Source: Paenibacillus anaericanus (GTDB lineage: Bacteria > Bacillota > Bacilli > Paenibacillales > Paenibacillaceae). From it: a stretch of DNA of 64,000 bases. This document shows, piece after piece, positions 15,010-23,223 of this stretch. The stretch lies in assembly GCF_003994475.1 (NCBI RefSeq), contig NZ_RZNY01000010.1, forward strand, positions 124,001 to 188,000. Direction: 5' to 3'. The translations under genes and the position numbers were made by a program. The notes under the pieces were generated by a model. The model saw only the letters and a program-made list of their open reading frames with translations. It was not told the DNA's origin and searched no databases. Position 1 is the first letter of the stretch, and the number at the start of each line of letters is the position of its first letter.

Positions 15010-16110
15010 TTAAAAATCTTGTTTGTGAGGCGCTAGCTTATCCCAATCAAAAGTAACCCCAATGCCTGGTACTTCTGGTGCAATAGCCATTCCTGTTTCC
15101 TTGTCTATAACCAACGGTCGTGTGGTGTATTGATCAATGGGGAAGCTGTGCATTTCCAGATAACCTGCATTTGGCATAGCAGCAAGTAAGCTAACGTGCA
15201 ATTCTTGCATACCATGAGTGGATACAGAAACGTTATAAGCCTGGGTTAGGTGAGCGACTTTTAACCACCCCGTGATTCCGCCCACGTTAGATGCATCTGG
15301 TTGTGGGAAATCTACATGACCGTATTGCAACATGTGTTGAAATTCAGTCAATGTCCGTAAGTTTTCTCCGCCTGCGACAGCCATGCCAGATTCTTCTGCA
15401 ATTCGAGCATAGCCAGCATAATCTTCTGGAATTGTAGGTTCTTCTAAGAAAAGAATATCGTATTTCAGGAATTCACGACCTGCTTTAATTGCTTTTTCTA
15501 CACTCCAACTCATATTGGCGTCGACCATAAACGTCACATCTGGACCAATTAATTGGCGTACTGCAGCGACTCGTTTCACATCTTCGGCTAATGTTTTTTG
15601 TCCTAGCTTAATTTTGACGGCTTTTAGGCCCATGTCTAGGTACTTTTGATTGTTGTTCAACAACTTCTCTAGTGAGAAATTCAAATCAATCGCTCCGCCG
15701 TAACATTTGACCCGATTGCTTGCGCCACCAAGCAATTTATAGAGTGGTTCTCCAGCTTTCTTGGCCCGTAAATCCCAGAGAGCGATATCACAAGCTGCAA
15801 TTGCAAAGCTTGCCAAACCCCCACGCGCCACATAATGAATTCCCCAATTCATTTTATCCCAAATGCTTTCAACACAACTGGCATCTTTACCGATTAATAT
15901 ATCTGTTAACTCATTAGCGATCAGTGAGCAGATGGCTTTGCCACCGAATCCGCCTGTATATGTGTAACCTACGCCTTCACGGCCGTCATCCGTTTTGATT
16001 TTTACAATGGGAACTTCAAAATGAGTATGTAGTCCATGTTTTGCATCTTCCATAATTTCAGGTAATGGGATGCGGTAATATTCTATAATTACCTCTTTAA
16101 TTAGCGCCAT
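15010..16110 (-). CDS. Mandelate racemase/enolase-superfamily sugar-acid dehydratase or racemase
   Basis: 366 aa from the ATG at 16110, 9 bases after AAGGAG; the GTG at 16116 is too close to that site. The catalytic layout of the mandelate racemase subgroup is present: KxK in AVKIKLG (about 166), metal ligands Asp in MVDAN (about 197), Glu in LEEP (about 222) and Glu in GGEN (about 247), and a His in STHGMQELH (about 298). Likely a dehydratase or racemase of an aldonic, aldaric or uronic-derived acid; the substrate cannot be fixed by reading. It overlaps the preceding esterase gene by 14 bases. Confidence 0.85.
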   Translation of the reverse strand: MALIKEVIIEYYRIPLPEIMEDAKHGLHTHFEVPIVKIKTDDGREGVGYTYTGGFGGKAICSLIANELTDILIGKDASCVESIWDKMNWGIHYVARGGLASFAIAACDIALWDLRAKKAGEPLYKLLGGASNRVKCYGGAIDLNFSLEKLLNNNQKYLDMGLKAVKIKLGQKTLAEDVKRVAAVRQLIGPDVTFMVDANMSWSVEKAIKAGREFLKYDILFLEEPTIPEDYAGYARIAEESGMAVAGGENLRTLTEFQHMLQYGHVDFPQPDASNVGGITGWLKVAHLTQAYNVSVSTHGMQELHVSLLAAMPNAGYLEMHSFPIDQYTTRPLVIDKETGMAIAPEVPGIGVTFDWDKLAPHKQDF

Positions 16111-17575
16111 GTTCACGAACTCCTTTTAAAAGTTGTTTTAAAGTCGACAAAGTAGAAGCAGTAGATTGATTAATGGATTCAGCCACTAGGCCAGCAATTT
16201 GCCGAGCTCCTATATCAGAAAAATGTGTGTCATCGGCAACGCCATTTGGAAAATTCGGATGTACTTTTTCAGGTAAATGCATGAATAGTTTCATAGACTC
16301 TTGTTCCCCTAAAGTATGGTAGAGCTGTTGTGAAGCTTCGAATATATCGATTAACGGTGTTTCCGTCTCGGCGGCGACTTGTCTCATAGCTGCAGGGTAG
16401 GGCCCCACAGCAAGAGGATCGAGATTCCCATCTGCAGTAAAGCGGCGACGACTTACGGATGTTAATAACACTGGAATCCCACCACGTATGCGTGCGGATT
16501 CTATAAATCGAATTAAGTTATGACGATAGTCTTGATCAGGATCGGTATATCGAGTGGGATCTTCTATCTTTTCGTCATTGTGTCCAAATTGAATAAACAG
16601 GTAGTCACCAGCTTGGAAATCTTGCTCAATGTTAGCTAAGCGACCTTCCGCGAGAAAGGATTTGGTACTTCGTCCGTTGATAGCACGATTATCCACGTGA
16701 ACGGAAGACCCGAAAAAAGCTTGGAAGTATTCTCCCCAACCTGACATAGGTTTTTCGGCAGCACCTTTTATAGCCGCAGTGGAATCCCCAGCGATAAACA
16801 GTGTAGGTGTCATTTTGCATTCCTCTTTAACATAGTGATGTTTCTTAAGCCAATTTGTCGCGAGTCTAACCCATTGCTGGCAATGAGGGTTTTCATCAGC
16901 GAGTCCTAGACCATGACGTCCCGCTTCAAAGACATGAAGTTCGAAGGGGATTTTCTTCGCTGATAGTGCAGAAGCGAACAGTAGACTATTTTCTACGGGA
17001 ACACTAGCGTCATCTGCCGTTGTCCACATAAGGGTAGGAGGTGTCTGAGATGTCACTTGCTCATGTGCCGAGAATGCGTGTGTCGCATCTGCTGATGGAG
17101 CTTCTCCGAGAAAATGCCACCGACTTCCTTCATGGGCATAAGGATCTTGAAATGAAATCACAGGATAACTTAATAGGAGGAGGTCCGGTTTCTCATTTCC
17201 CTTAGTGGCAACAGTGGCTGCCAAGTGTCCCCCTGCGGAAAAACCCACCAAACCTACTTGTTGCGAGATTACGCACCAATCTTTGGGCGCTTGACGAATC
17301 CATTTCAAGGCATCTTCTACATCTGTTAATTGGGAGGAGGCATCGAAATCTCCAACTTGGTATTTAAGTACACCGGCATGAATTCCTAGACTATTCAACC
17401 ACTTAGCAACAGGTTCACCTTCATGATAAGCTAGGTGATGGTAGCCACCACCAGGTAATACGAGTATAAATGGGCGAGCTTCATGCGTTGCAACTGGATA
17501 TAGAAAGAGGGAAGAGGTTCCCTTGGGGGAAACCTCCTGTGCGATCCGCTCATTGTTAGGACAAATCTCTAACAT
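16097..17575 (-). CDS. Double esterase: alpha/beta hydrolase fused to CE12-like acetylesterase
   Basis: 492 aa with two unrelated esterase domains and no signal peptide. Residues about 1-245 are an alpha/beta hydrolase of the acetyl-esterase/BD-FAE type: oxyanion LPGGGYHHLAYHEGE, nucleophile elbow GFSAGGHLA, Asp in TTADDASVP, His in AGRHGLG. Residues 255-492 are an SGNH hydrolase of the rhamnogalacturonan acetylesterase (CE12) type: GDST, GRSTKSF, FGHND and the final DDTHFSDIGA. The CE12 part begins with a Met (16813) that has its own Shine-Dalgarno-like AGAGGA, so it may also be made separately. It overlaps uxaC by 7 bases. Probably removes acetyl groups from pectic oligosaccharides in the cytoplasm. 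Confidence 0.87.
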   Translation of the reverse strand: MLEICPNNERIAQEVSPKGTSSLFLYPVATHEARPFILVLPGGGYHHLAYHEGEPVAKWLNSLGIHAGVLKYQVGDFDASSQLTDVEDALKWIRQAPKDWCVISQQVGLVGFSAGGHLAATVATKGNEKPDLLLLSYPVISFQDPYAHEGSRWHFLGEAPSADATHAFSAHEQVTSQTPPTLMWTTADDASVPVENSLLFASALSAKKIPFELHVFEAGRHGLGLADENPHCQQWVRLATNWLKKHHYVKEECKMTPTLFIAGDSTAAIKGAAEKPMSGWGEYFQAFFGSSVHVDNRAINGRSTKSFLAEGRLANIEQDFQAGDYLFIQFGHNDEKIEDPTRYTDPDQDYRHNLIRFIESARIRGGIPVLLTSVSRRRFTADGNLDPLAVGPYPAAMRQVAAETETPLIDIFEASQQLYHTLGEQESMKLFMHLPEKVHPNFPNGVADDTHFSDIGARQIAGLVAESINQSTASTLSTLKQLLKGVREHGAN

Positions 17576-18966
17576 AAATTAAACCCGAAGTATTCTGAAG
17601 CGTTATTATATGAAATGTCATCCACCATTTGCCCAAGTAGGGTGATGTCATTCGGAGCTTCGCCACGCTCTACCCATTCACCAACCAATTCACATAGAAC
17701 CCGGCGGAAATACTCATGGCGTGTATAGGATAGAAAACTGCGAGAGTCCGTTAACATGCCGACAAAATTACTCAGTACGCTATTATCGGCAAACATGGTT
17801 AATTGCTGACGCATTCCACTACGGGTGTCGTTATACCACCAACCGGATCCCAATTGAATTTTACCGGGGGTGTCTTTCTGGTAGCAGCCCATTAACGCTA
17901 ATAGCGCTGGATAATCCTTTGGATTCAAAGAATATAAGATGGTCTTAGGTAAGCCTTGCCGACATTCAGCTTGGTCTAACAATTTGGAGAGCGCTTCTGT
18001 GATCGACAAATCATTGATACCATCGTAACCCGTATCAGGCCCTAATTTCTCGAACATCGGCGTATTGTTGTTTCGATAGGCATGCAAGTGCAATTGCATG
18101 GTCCAATCTTTCTCATAATAGAACCCAATCAATGAAGACAGAAGTTCAGTCCGATACATCGTAATTTCATCTTGTGATAAGTCCTCTCCAGCAAGCCTCT
18201 TAGCAAAAACCCGCTCAACCAATTGAAGATTACTTGGTTGGTAACGCAAGACATCTAGGGCATGGTCAGACAAGCGACAACCATTGTCGTGGAAGAAGTC
18301 TACCCGCGCCTTCAATGCCATCACCAATTCACTATAAGAAGTGATAGTAGTGCCAACAACTTGTTCTAGTTTCTGAATCCATTCCTTGAAACCTGTGGCA
18401 TCAATGTTCAATGCTTTATCGGGACGGAATGTCGGCAGTACTTTGAAATCTTGTTCTTCTTTCTTTAATGCTTGATGATAGCTCAAATCATCCGCAGGGT
18501 CATCCGTGGTGCATATGATTTTAACGTTGGCACTTTTGATAATATTGCGGCGTTTAAATGGATCAGTAGCTAACTTCTGATTTACTTCTTCCCAAATTCT
18601 TGGTGCAGATTCTTCATTTAACAGTTCATTGATCCCAAAGAAACGACGAAGCTCCAGATGGGTCCAACTGTATAAAGGGTTACCGATGATTTTCGGGACG
18701 GTTTTCGCCCAGGATACAAATTTGTCGTAGTCAGAAGCGTCACCTGTAATGTGGGATTCTGGAATGCCATTGGCCCGCATCAACCGCCATTTGTAGTGAT
18801 CACCATACAGCCATGCTGCGGTTAAATTCTGGAACGGCTTATTTTCATAGATTTCTTTAGGATCTAGGTGACAATGGTAGTCGATGATCGGCATATGTTT
18901 GGCGTGTTCATGGAATAGTTGTTGGGCCATATCTGTGGTTAACAAGAAATTATCATTTAAAAACAT
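17569..18966 (-). CDS. uxaC: Uronate isomerase UxaC
   Basis: Converts D-galacturonate to D-tagaturonate (and D-glucuronate to D-fructuronate). 465 aa, close to the usual 470. The amidohydrolase-like metal site begins with DYHCHLDPKEI near residue 30, followed by the uronate isomerase signature regions AAWLYGDHYKWRLMRANGI and QLHLHAYRNNN. First step of the isomerase pathway; the next enzymes, UxaB and UxaA, are encoded directly upstream in the same operon. Confidence 0.95.
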   Translation of the reverse strand: MFLNDNFLLTTDMAQQLFHEHAKHMPIIDYHCHLDPKEIYENKPFQNLTAAWLYGDHYKWRLMRANGIPESHITGDASDYDKFVSWAKTVPKIIGNPLYSWTHLELRRFFGINELLNEESAPRIWEEVNQKLATDPFKRRNIIKSANVKIICTTDDPADDLSYHQALKKEEQDFKVLPTFRPDKALNIDATGFKEWIQKLEQVVGTTITSYSELVMALKARVDFFHDNGCRLSDHALDVLRYQPSNLQLVERVFAKRLAGEDLSQDEITMYRTELLSSLIGFYYEKDWTMQLHLHAYRNNNTPMFEKLGPDTGYDGINDLSITEALSKLLDQAECRQGLPKTILYSLNPKDYPALLALMGCYQKDTPGKIQLGSGWWYNDTRSGMRQQLTMFADNSVLSNFVGMLTDSRSFLSYTRHEYFRRVLCELVGEWVERGEAPNDITLLGQMVDDISYNNASEYFGFNLC

Positions 18967-19010
18967 TTCTTTTGCTCCTTTGGTTTGTGGTATGAAGGTA
19001 TGAGGTTAGG

Positions 19011-20498
19011 CTATAAAGTAACTCCTGTTTTAAAAATAGCTAGTTCGCGCACATCATTTTGTTCATTCCGTGTTTTCTGGCCACTTGCAACTGAAACCAC
19101 GTAAGTAATAAATTGTTCCAACACTTCAGCCATGGATGACTCCAGGAGGGAACCTGCGTTAAAATCCATCCAATGCTTTTTGTTGGCGAAAATATCATTA
19201 TTCGTAGCGATTTTTACTGTTGGTACGAAACTACCAAATGGTGTGCCACGGCCTGTAGTAAATAAGACGAGATGGCAATCTGACGCAGCTAATGCAGAGG
19301 AGGCAACAAGATCATTACCTGGTGCCTGCAATAGGCTAAGTCCTTTTTTGCGGAGCTTCTCACCATATTGCAATACGTCAACAACAGGAGATGTTCCGGC
19401 TTTTTGGGTACAGCCTAATGATTTGTCTTCTAACGTACTAATACCGCCCGCCTTGTTTCCGGGAGAAGGATTCTCGTATACGGGTTCTCCGTAAGAAAGG
19501 AAATATTGTTTGAAATTATTGATTAAAGAGACCGTTTGTTCAAAAACTTCGCGATTTTCTGCACGTGCCATGAGCATTTTCTCCGCACCAAACATTTCAG
19601 GGACTTCAGTTAATACCGAAGTTCCGCCTTGCGAGATAAGAAAATCAGAGAAGGCACCTAAGAGTGGGTTAGCTGTAATGCCTGAAAAGCCATCCGAACC
19701 GCCACATTTCAAACCTACATTTAGTTCACTAACAGGAATAGGCTCACGATGATCATCTTGTGCAGCAACATAAAGCTCTTCTAATAAGGCCATACCTGCT
19801 TCGACTTCATCGCCAACTTCTTGTGCCACTAGGAATTTCACACGACTGTCGTCATAATCTCCCATCATGTTACGGAACTCGGTTACGATATTGTTCTCAC
19901 AACCAAGGCCAAAGACCAATACACCACCAGCATTGGGATGCTTTACAGCATCTAATAAGATACTGCGGGTCATACGGTGATCGTCACCCAATTGAGAGCA
20001 GCCGTAGGGATGTTTGAGAACGGTGATATTATCAAAGGCTCCTAGATCTGGATGAAGGCTTTTGAATGTCGATAACATTTGCTCTGCAATACCATTTACA
20101 CAACCAACCGTTGGGACAATATACAGGTCATTACGAATGCCGACTTTGCCATTTTCACGACGATACCCGTCAAAAGTAAGCTCACGTTTGGGGTAGATAA
20201 CAGGATGAATATCTGGTAGATATTCGTATTCTTCCTCACCCGCTAAATTGGTTTTTATGTTATGTGTGTGAACCCATTGGCCCCTTTGGATTGCCTCTGT
20301 CGCATGCCCAATAGGATAACCGTATTTTGTGATAATGGCTTCAGGTGCAAAGTCTACTAAGGCAATTTTATGGCCTTGAGGAATGTCTTGTTGTATAAGA
20401 AGCATTTGGTCGTCGAAATGAAGTTCTTCACCTGCTTGAATCGGACGAAGGGCAACCGCTACAGTGTCGCGAGGGTTCATTTTCATTAATTGTTGCAT
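19011..20498 (-). CDS. uxaA: Altronate dehydratase UxaA
   Basis: Dehydrates D-altronate to 2-keto-3-deoxy-D-gluconate. 495 aa with an N-terminal SAF-like domain (about 1-95) and the large altronate dehydratase domain: GYRRENGKVGIRNDLYIVPTV, HPYGCSQLGDDH, FGLGCENN and LKCGGSDGFSGITANP. The Cys and His residues in these motifs bind the essential metal. It is the middle gene of uxaB-uxaA-uxaC. No kdgK or kdgA lies nearby, so the final steps must be encoded elsewhere. Confidence 0.95.
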   Translation of the reverse strand: MQQLMKMNPRDTVAVALRPIQAGEELHFDDQMLLIQQDIPQGHKIALVDFAPEAIITKYGYPIGHATEAIQRGQWVHTHNIKTNLAGEEEYEYLPDIHPVIYPKRELTFDGYRRENGKVGIRNDLYIVPTVGCVNGIAEQMLSTFKSLHPDLGAFDNITVLKHPYGCSQLGDDHRMTRSILLDAVKHPNAGGVLVFGLGCENNIVTEFRNMMGDYDDSRVKFLVAQEVGDEVEAGMALLEELYVAAQDDHREPIPVSELNVGLKCGGSDGFSGITANPLLGAFSDFLISQGGTSVLTEVPEMFGAEKMLMARAENREVFEQTVSLINNFKQYFLSYGEPVYENPSPGNKAGGISTLEDKSLGCTQKAGTSPVVDVLQYGEKLRKKGLSLLQAPGNDLVASSALAASDCHLVLFTTGRGTPFGSFVPTVKIATNNDIFANKKHWMDFNAGSLLESSMAEVLEQFITYVVSVASGQKTRNEQNDVRELAIFKTGVTL

Positions 20499-20511
20499 AA
20501 TGTCTCCTTTC

Positions 20512-21921
20512 CTAAACCAGTTTTTGTAAAGCTACACGGCTACCTAATTCTTCTAGCTGTGCTAGATTGGACTCTAGGGTCTCGCTTAAATGAGGAACCT
20601 TCGATAAATCCTGGCCCCATAAGCTTTCTTCTTTAAGAATAGAGCTGATAAACGAAGCCGGGTTACTCCATGCTTGATCGAAAATGGCTAGAACTTCAGG
20701 ACTATCTTGACGCTCCAGACGATCTCCCCGATAGCTAAGCAACAAAGCCGCAAATGAGAGGGTCATAAGTTTTGGAAGTTCTGCGTTTTCTTGTTGATAT
20801 CGAAGTAAAACCGGCAACAGGCGAGTTTTAAATTTGGATATGCTGTTCAGTGAGATTGATGTTAACTCATGACGGATAAAAGGATTTTTGAATCGTTCTT
20901 GTACTGCCTCAGCGTAAGTATGTAATGCTTCCTTTGGTAGATTTAGCATGGGGATCAATTCATCTTCCATTAACTGCTTAACGAAAGAGGAGAAACAGTC
21001 ATCATTCATCACATCTTCTACCGTTTCAAGACCTGCCAATAGGGCAAGAGGTACCATAGCTGTATGAGGACCGTTCAAAATATGAACTTTTTGTTCGCGG
21101 TAAGGTGTCATATCATTTGTTACTACAACGTTTAGCCCAGCTTTAGTGAAAGGCAACCGTTCGGAAATCCATTCAGGACCTTCAATGACCCATAAGAGGA
21201 AAGGTTCTGCCGTAACCATCACATTGTCTTTATATCCTATTTCTGCTTCTAATTCTTTGGCTTTGTCACGTGGGTAACCTGGAACAATGCGGTCTACCAA
21301 GCTGCAACAGAAGGTATTCTCTGCTTCCAACCATTGGAGGAAGTCATCGCCCAACTGCCATTCTTGTGCGTATTGCTTCACGATTTGATGTAATTTCTCG
21401 CCGTTCCGGTCGATTAATTCACAAGGGATAATAACGAAACCTTTTTTCCCTAATTGGAAACGTTTATGTAGAAGGGCTGTTAATTTAGCGGGAAAACTTT
21501 TCGGCGGCGCGTCTGATAATCGGTCATCCGGGTTATAAGCAATCCCAGCTTCAGTCGTATTGGATGTAATGAATTCTAACTCGTCATTTTCAGCTAAGGC
21601 TAAATAATCTTCATATTGGGAGTATGGATTAATGACCCGACTAACGCTGGTAATAATCTCTGAGTCATTAACCGTTTGCTGATTTAGAATGCCATTTAAA
21701 AAAACGGTATAAAGGTTATCTTGTTGTGCTAAAAGATGACTCAAACCCTGTTCGATAGGTTGAACTAAGACCGCACTCCCATTAAAAAGTCCTTGGTTGT
21801 TCATTTGCTGTAATTGCCAGTCTACGAAAGCACGCATGAAGTTTCCTTCTCCAAATTGGATCATACGCTCAGGGAAGCTAGGCAAATCGGGGTGGGTGGC
21901 TCTAGAAAGTTGTGTTGTCAT
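20512..21921 (-). CDS. uxaB: Tagaturonate reductase UxaB
   Basis: NADH-dependent reduction of D-tagaturonate to D-altronate. About 469 aa. Mannitol dehydrogenase-like fold with the N-terminal nucleotide site FPERMIQFGEGNFMRAFVDWQ and the catalytic region with KVHILNGPHTAMVPLALLAG (Lys/Asn/His of polyol dehydrogenases). I prefer the ATG at 21921; a TTG four codons earlier lies only about two bases from the Shine-Dalgarno. It is first in the operon, and a candidate operator (TGCACACGTGAACA) lies 39 bases upstream. Confidence 0.94.
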   Translation of the reverse strand: MTTQLSRATHPDLPSFPERMIQFGEGNFMRAFVDWQLQQMNNQGLFNGSAVLVQPIEQGLSHLLAQQDNLYTVFLNGILNQQTVNDSEIITSVSRVINPYSQYEDYLALAENDELEFITSNTTEAGIAYNPDDRLSDAPPKSFPAKLTALLHKRFQLGKKGFVIIPCELIDRNGEKLHQIVKQYAQEWQLGDDFLQWLEAENTFCCSLVDRIVPGYPRDKAKELEAEIGYKDNVMVTAEPFLLWVIEGPEWISERLPFTKAGLNVVVTNDMTPYREQKVHILNGPHTAMVPLALLAGLETVEDVMNDDCFSSFVKQLMEDELIPMLNLPKEALHTYAEAVQERFKNPFIRHELTSISLNSISKFKTRLLPVLLRYQQENAELPKLMTLSFAALLLSYRGDRLERQDSPEVLAIFDQAWSNPASFISSILKEESLWGQDLSKVPHLSETLESNLAQLEELGSRVALQKLV

Positions 21922-21959
21922 AATGAATTTCAATCTCCTTTTATGGGTTTATTTTTTTA

Positions 21960-21973
21960 TGCACACGTGAACA
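21960..21973. promoter_or_regulatory. Shared operator candidate upstream of uxaB
   Basis: TGCACACGTGAACA differs at two positions from the element at 23140-23153 upstream of the lacI-type gene (TGCACACGTTAAAA). Both sites lie close to the start of a gene of the galacturonate regulon. Confidence 0.55.
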
Positions 21974-21984
21974 TTTTGCTATAT

Positions 21985-22005
21985 AAAAAAGAGAAGCTCT
22001 TTTTT
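21985..22005 (-). terminator. Terminator of the LacI-type regulator gene
   Basis: AAAAAAGAG-AAG-CTCTTTTTT, about 50 bases past the stop at 22056, separating the regulator from uxaB. Confidence 0.8.
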
Positions 22006-22055
22006 ATCAGGAATCATAAATCTTTTGTTGATAGGTAGCTTCCTAGACCTATAAA

Positions 22056-23063
22056 TCATATTTCTTTAGTTAGTTTTGCTACGGTTTGACGAACCATTAA
22101 TGAAGTTTGGACAAACAGTTGCTCAGGCTTGGTTTGTGGTTGGTTCATTAGTTCGATTAGTTTTGTAGTACCAAGCTCGCTAATGTCGGCAATCGGTCTA
22201 TGTACTGTTGTAAGGGCGGGATTCGTATACTTGGCAAACATAATATCATCAAATCCAATGAGGGAGAGCCCAGTCGGTACAGCTACTTGCTTGGCGAAGC
22301 AAGCATTCATAGCGCCAATCGCCATATCGTCATTACTACAGAACACTAGAGTTGGTGGTTCAGATAGAGCCAATAAGGTACACATTCCTGTATAGCCACT
22401 TTCAATACTGTAATCACCGGATACGAAATAATTAGAGTTTAGTGAAAGACTATGGGCAAGCAAACTATCAAGGAAACCTTGTTTACGTTCCATGGACGAC
22501 TTGAAACCAGACTTGCCTTCAATGATTGCACATGTTTGATGTCCTTGAGAAATGGCATAATCCATAGCTTCTTTTACACCCTGACGATCATTTGCGACTA
22601 CATTCATAATACTTGGATCTTCCAATTGACGATTCAGAACCACTAACGGAATACCTACTTTTTTAACATGGTAGATAAATGAATTATCCGCGTCGCTTTG
22701 ACTCATAACAAGAATACCATCGAAACGTTGTGGTAGAATGGAATCCAGGTTCTGAATGCTATCAATCCCGGTTACAGTAAGGTTGTAGTTCTCATTCAGT
22801 ACATGGTTAATGCCTTTAATCACATCTACGAGAAAACTTGCCGATGTTCCTTGATCAATACTGGATAAGAACAATCCAATGGTATAAGATTTTTTCATTA
22901 CTAGGCTTTTTGCGCTGTAATTCGGAACATAATTTAACTCTGCAGCGATTTTCTCAATCTTATCACGTGTATTTTTCTTGATGAGTGGGTTTCCATTCAG
23001 CGCTCTGGAAACTGTAGTGTGGGAAACACCAGCGACACGCGCAATGTCTTTGATTGTAACCAT
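22056..23063 (-). CDS. LacI-family regulator of galacturonate/pectin genes
   Basis: 335 aa. The N-terminal LacI helix-turn-helix is clear (TIKDIARVAGVSHTTVSRALNG), followed by the hinge NYVPNYSAKSLV and a periplasmic-binding-like effector domain with the conserved LIGFDDI and PALTTVHRP. It sits immediately upstream of uxaB in the same direction but has its own terminator. By position it probably represses the uxa operon and itself, with galacturonate or a product as inducer. It plays the role of ExuR/KdgR-like regulators, but I cannot say which it is. Confidence 0.9.
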   Translation of the reverse strand: MVTIKDIARVAGVSHTTVSRALNGNPLIKKNTRDKIEKIAAELNYVPNYSAKSLVMKKSYTIGLFLSSIDQGTSASFLVDVIKGINHVLNENYNLTVTGIDSIQNLDSILPQRFDGILVMSQSDADNSFIYHVKKVGIPLVVLNRQLEDPSIMNVVANDRQGVKEAMDYAISQGHQTCAIIEGKSGFKSSMERKQGFLDSLLAHSLSLNSNYFVSGDYSIESGYTGMCTLLALSEPPTLVFCSNDDMAIGAMNACFAKQVAVPTGLSLIGFDDIMFAKYTNPALTTVHRPIADISELGTTKLIELMNQPQTKPEQLFVQTSLMVRQTVAKLTKEI

Positions 23064-23084
23064 AAATTCTCCTCAAAAAAATGT

Positions 23085-23098
23085 TGTTAACGATTTCA
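23085..23098. promoter_or_regulatory. cre-like CcpA site in the lacI leader
   Basis: TGTTAACGATTTCA matches TGWAANCGNTNWCA at all but one position, 22 bases upstream of the lacI-type start. Confidence 0.55.
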
Positions 23099-23139
23099 TT
23101 TTAAGTCTTATTCCCAGCAAAATCAAGCATTAAATTAAA

Positions 23140-23153
23140 TGCACACGTTAAAA
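23140..23153. promoter_or_regulatory. Shared operator candidate upstream of the lacI-type gene
   Basis: TGCACACGTTAAAA, the partner of the site upstream of uxaB. It lies between the divergent lacI and araC genes, 77 bases upstream of lacI, so it could affect both. Confidence 0.55.
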
Positions 23154-23159
23154 ATGTCA

Positions 23160-23189
23160 TTGTCATTCGCGTTTTGAAAGCGCTATAAT
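23160..23189 (+). promoter_or_regulatory. Promoter of the AraC sensor gene with overlapping cre
   Basis: TTGTCA (23160-23165) and TATAAT (23184-23189) with an 18-base spacer. The cre-like TGAAAGCGCTATAA (23175-23188) covers the -10 box, so CcpA binding would block this promoter. Confidence 0.65.
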
Positions 23190-23223
23190 TAGAAAAGATG
23201 ATGGAACTAAAAGGGGTAGCGTA

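Noticed and set aside
14151..23063. The galacturonate region as a recently acquired island.
   Set aside because: No integrase, tRNA boundary or IS element is seen beside it, and codon use looks like the rest of the window.
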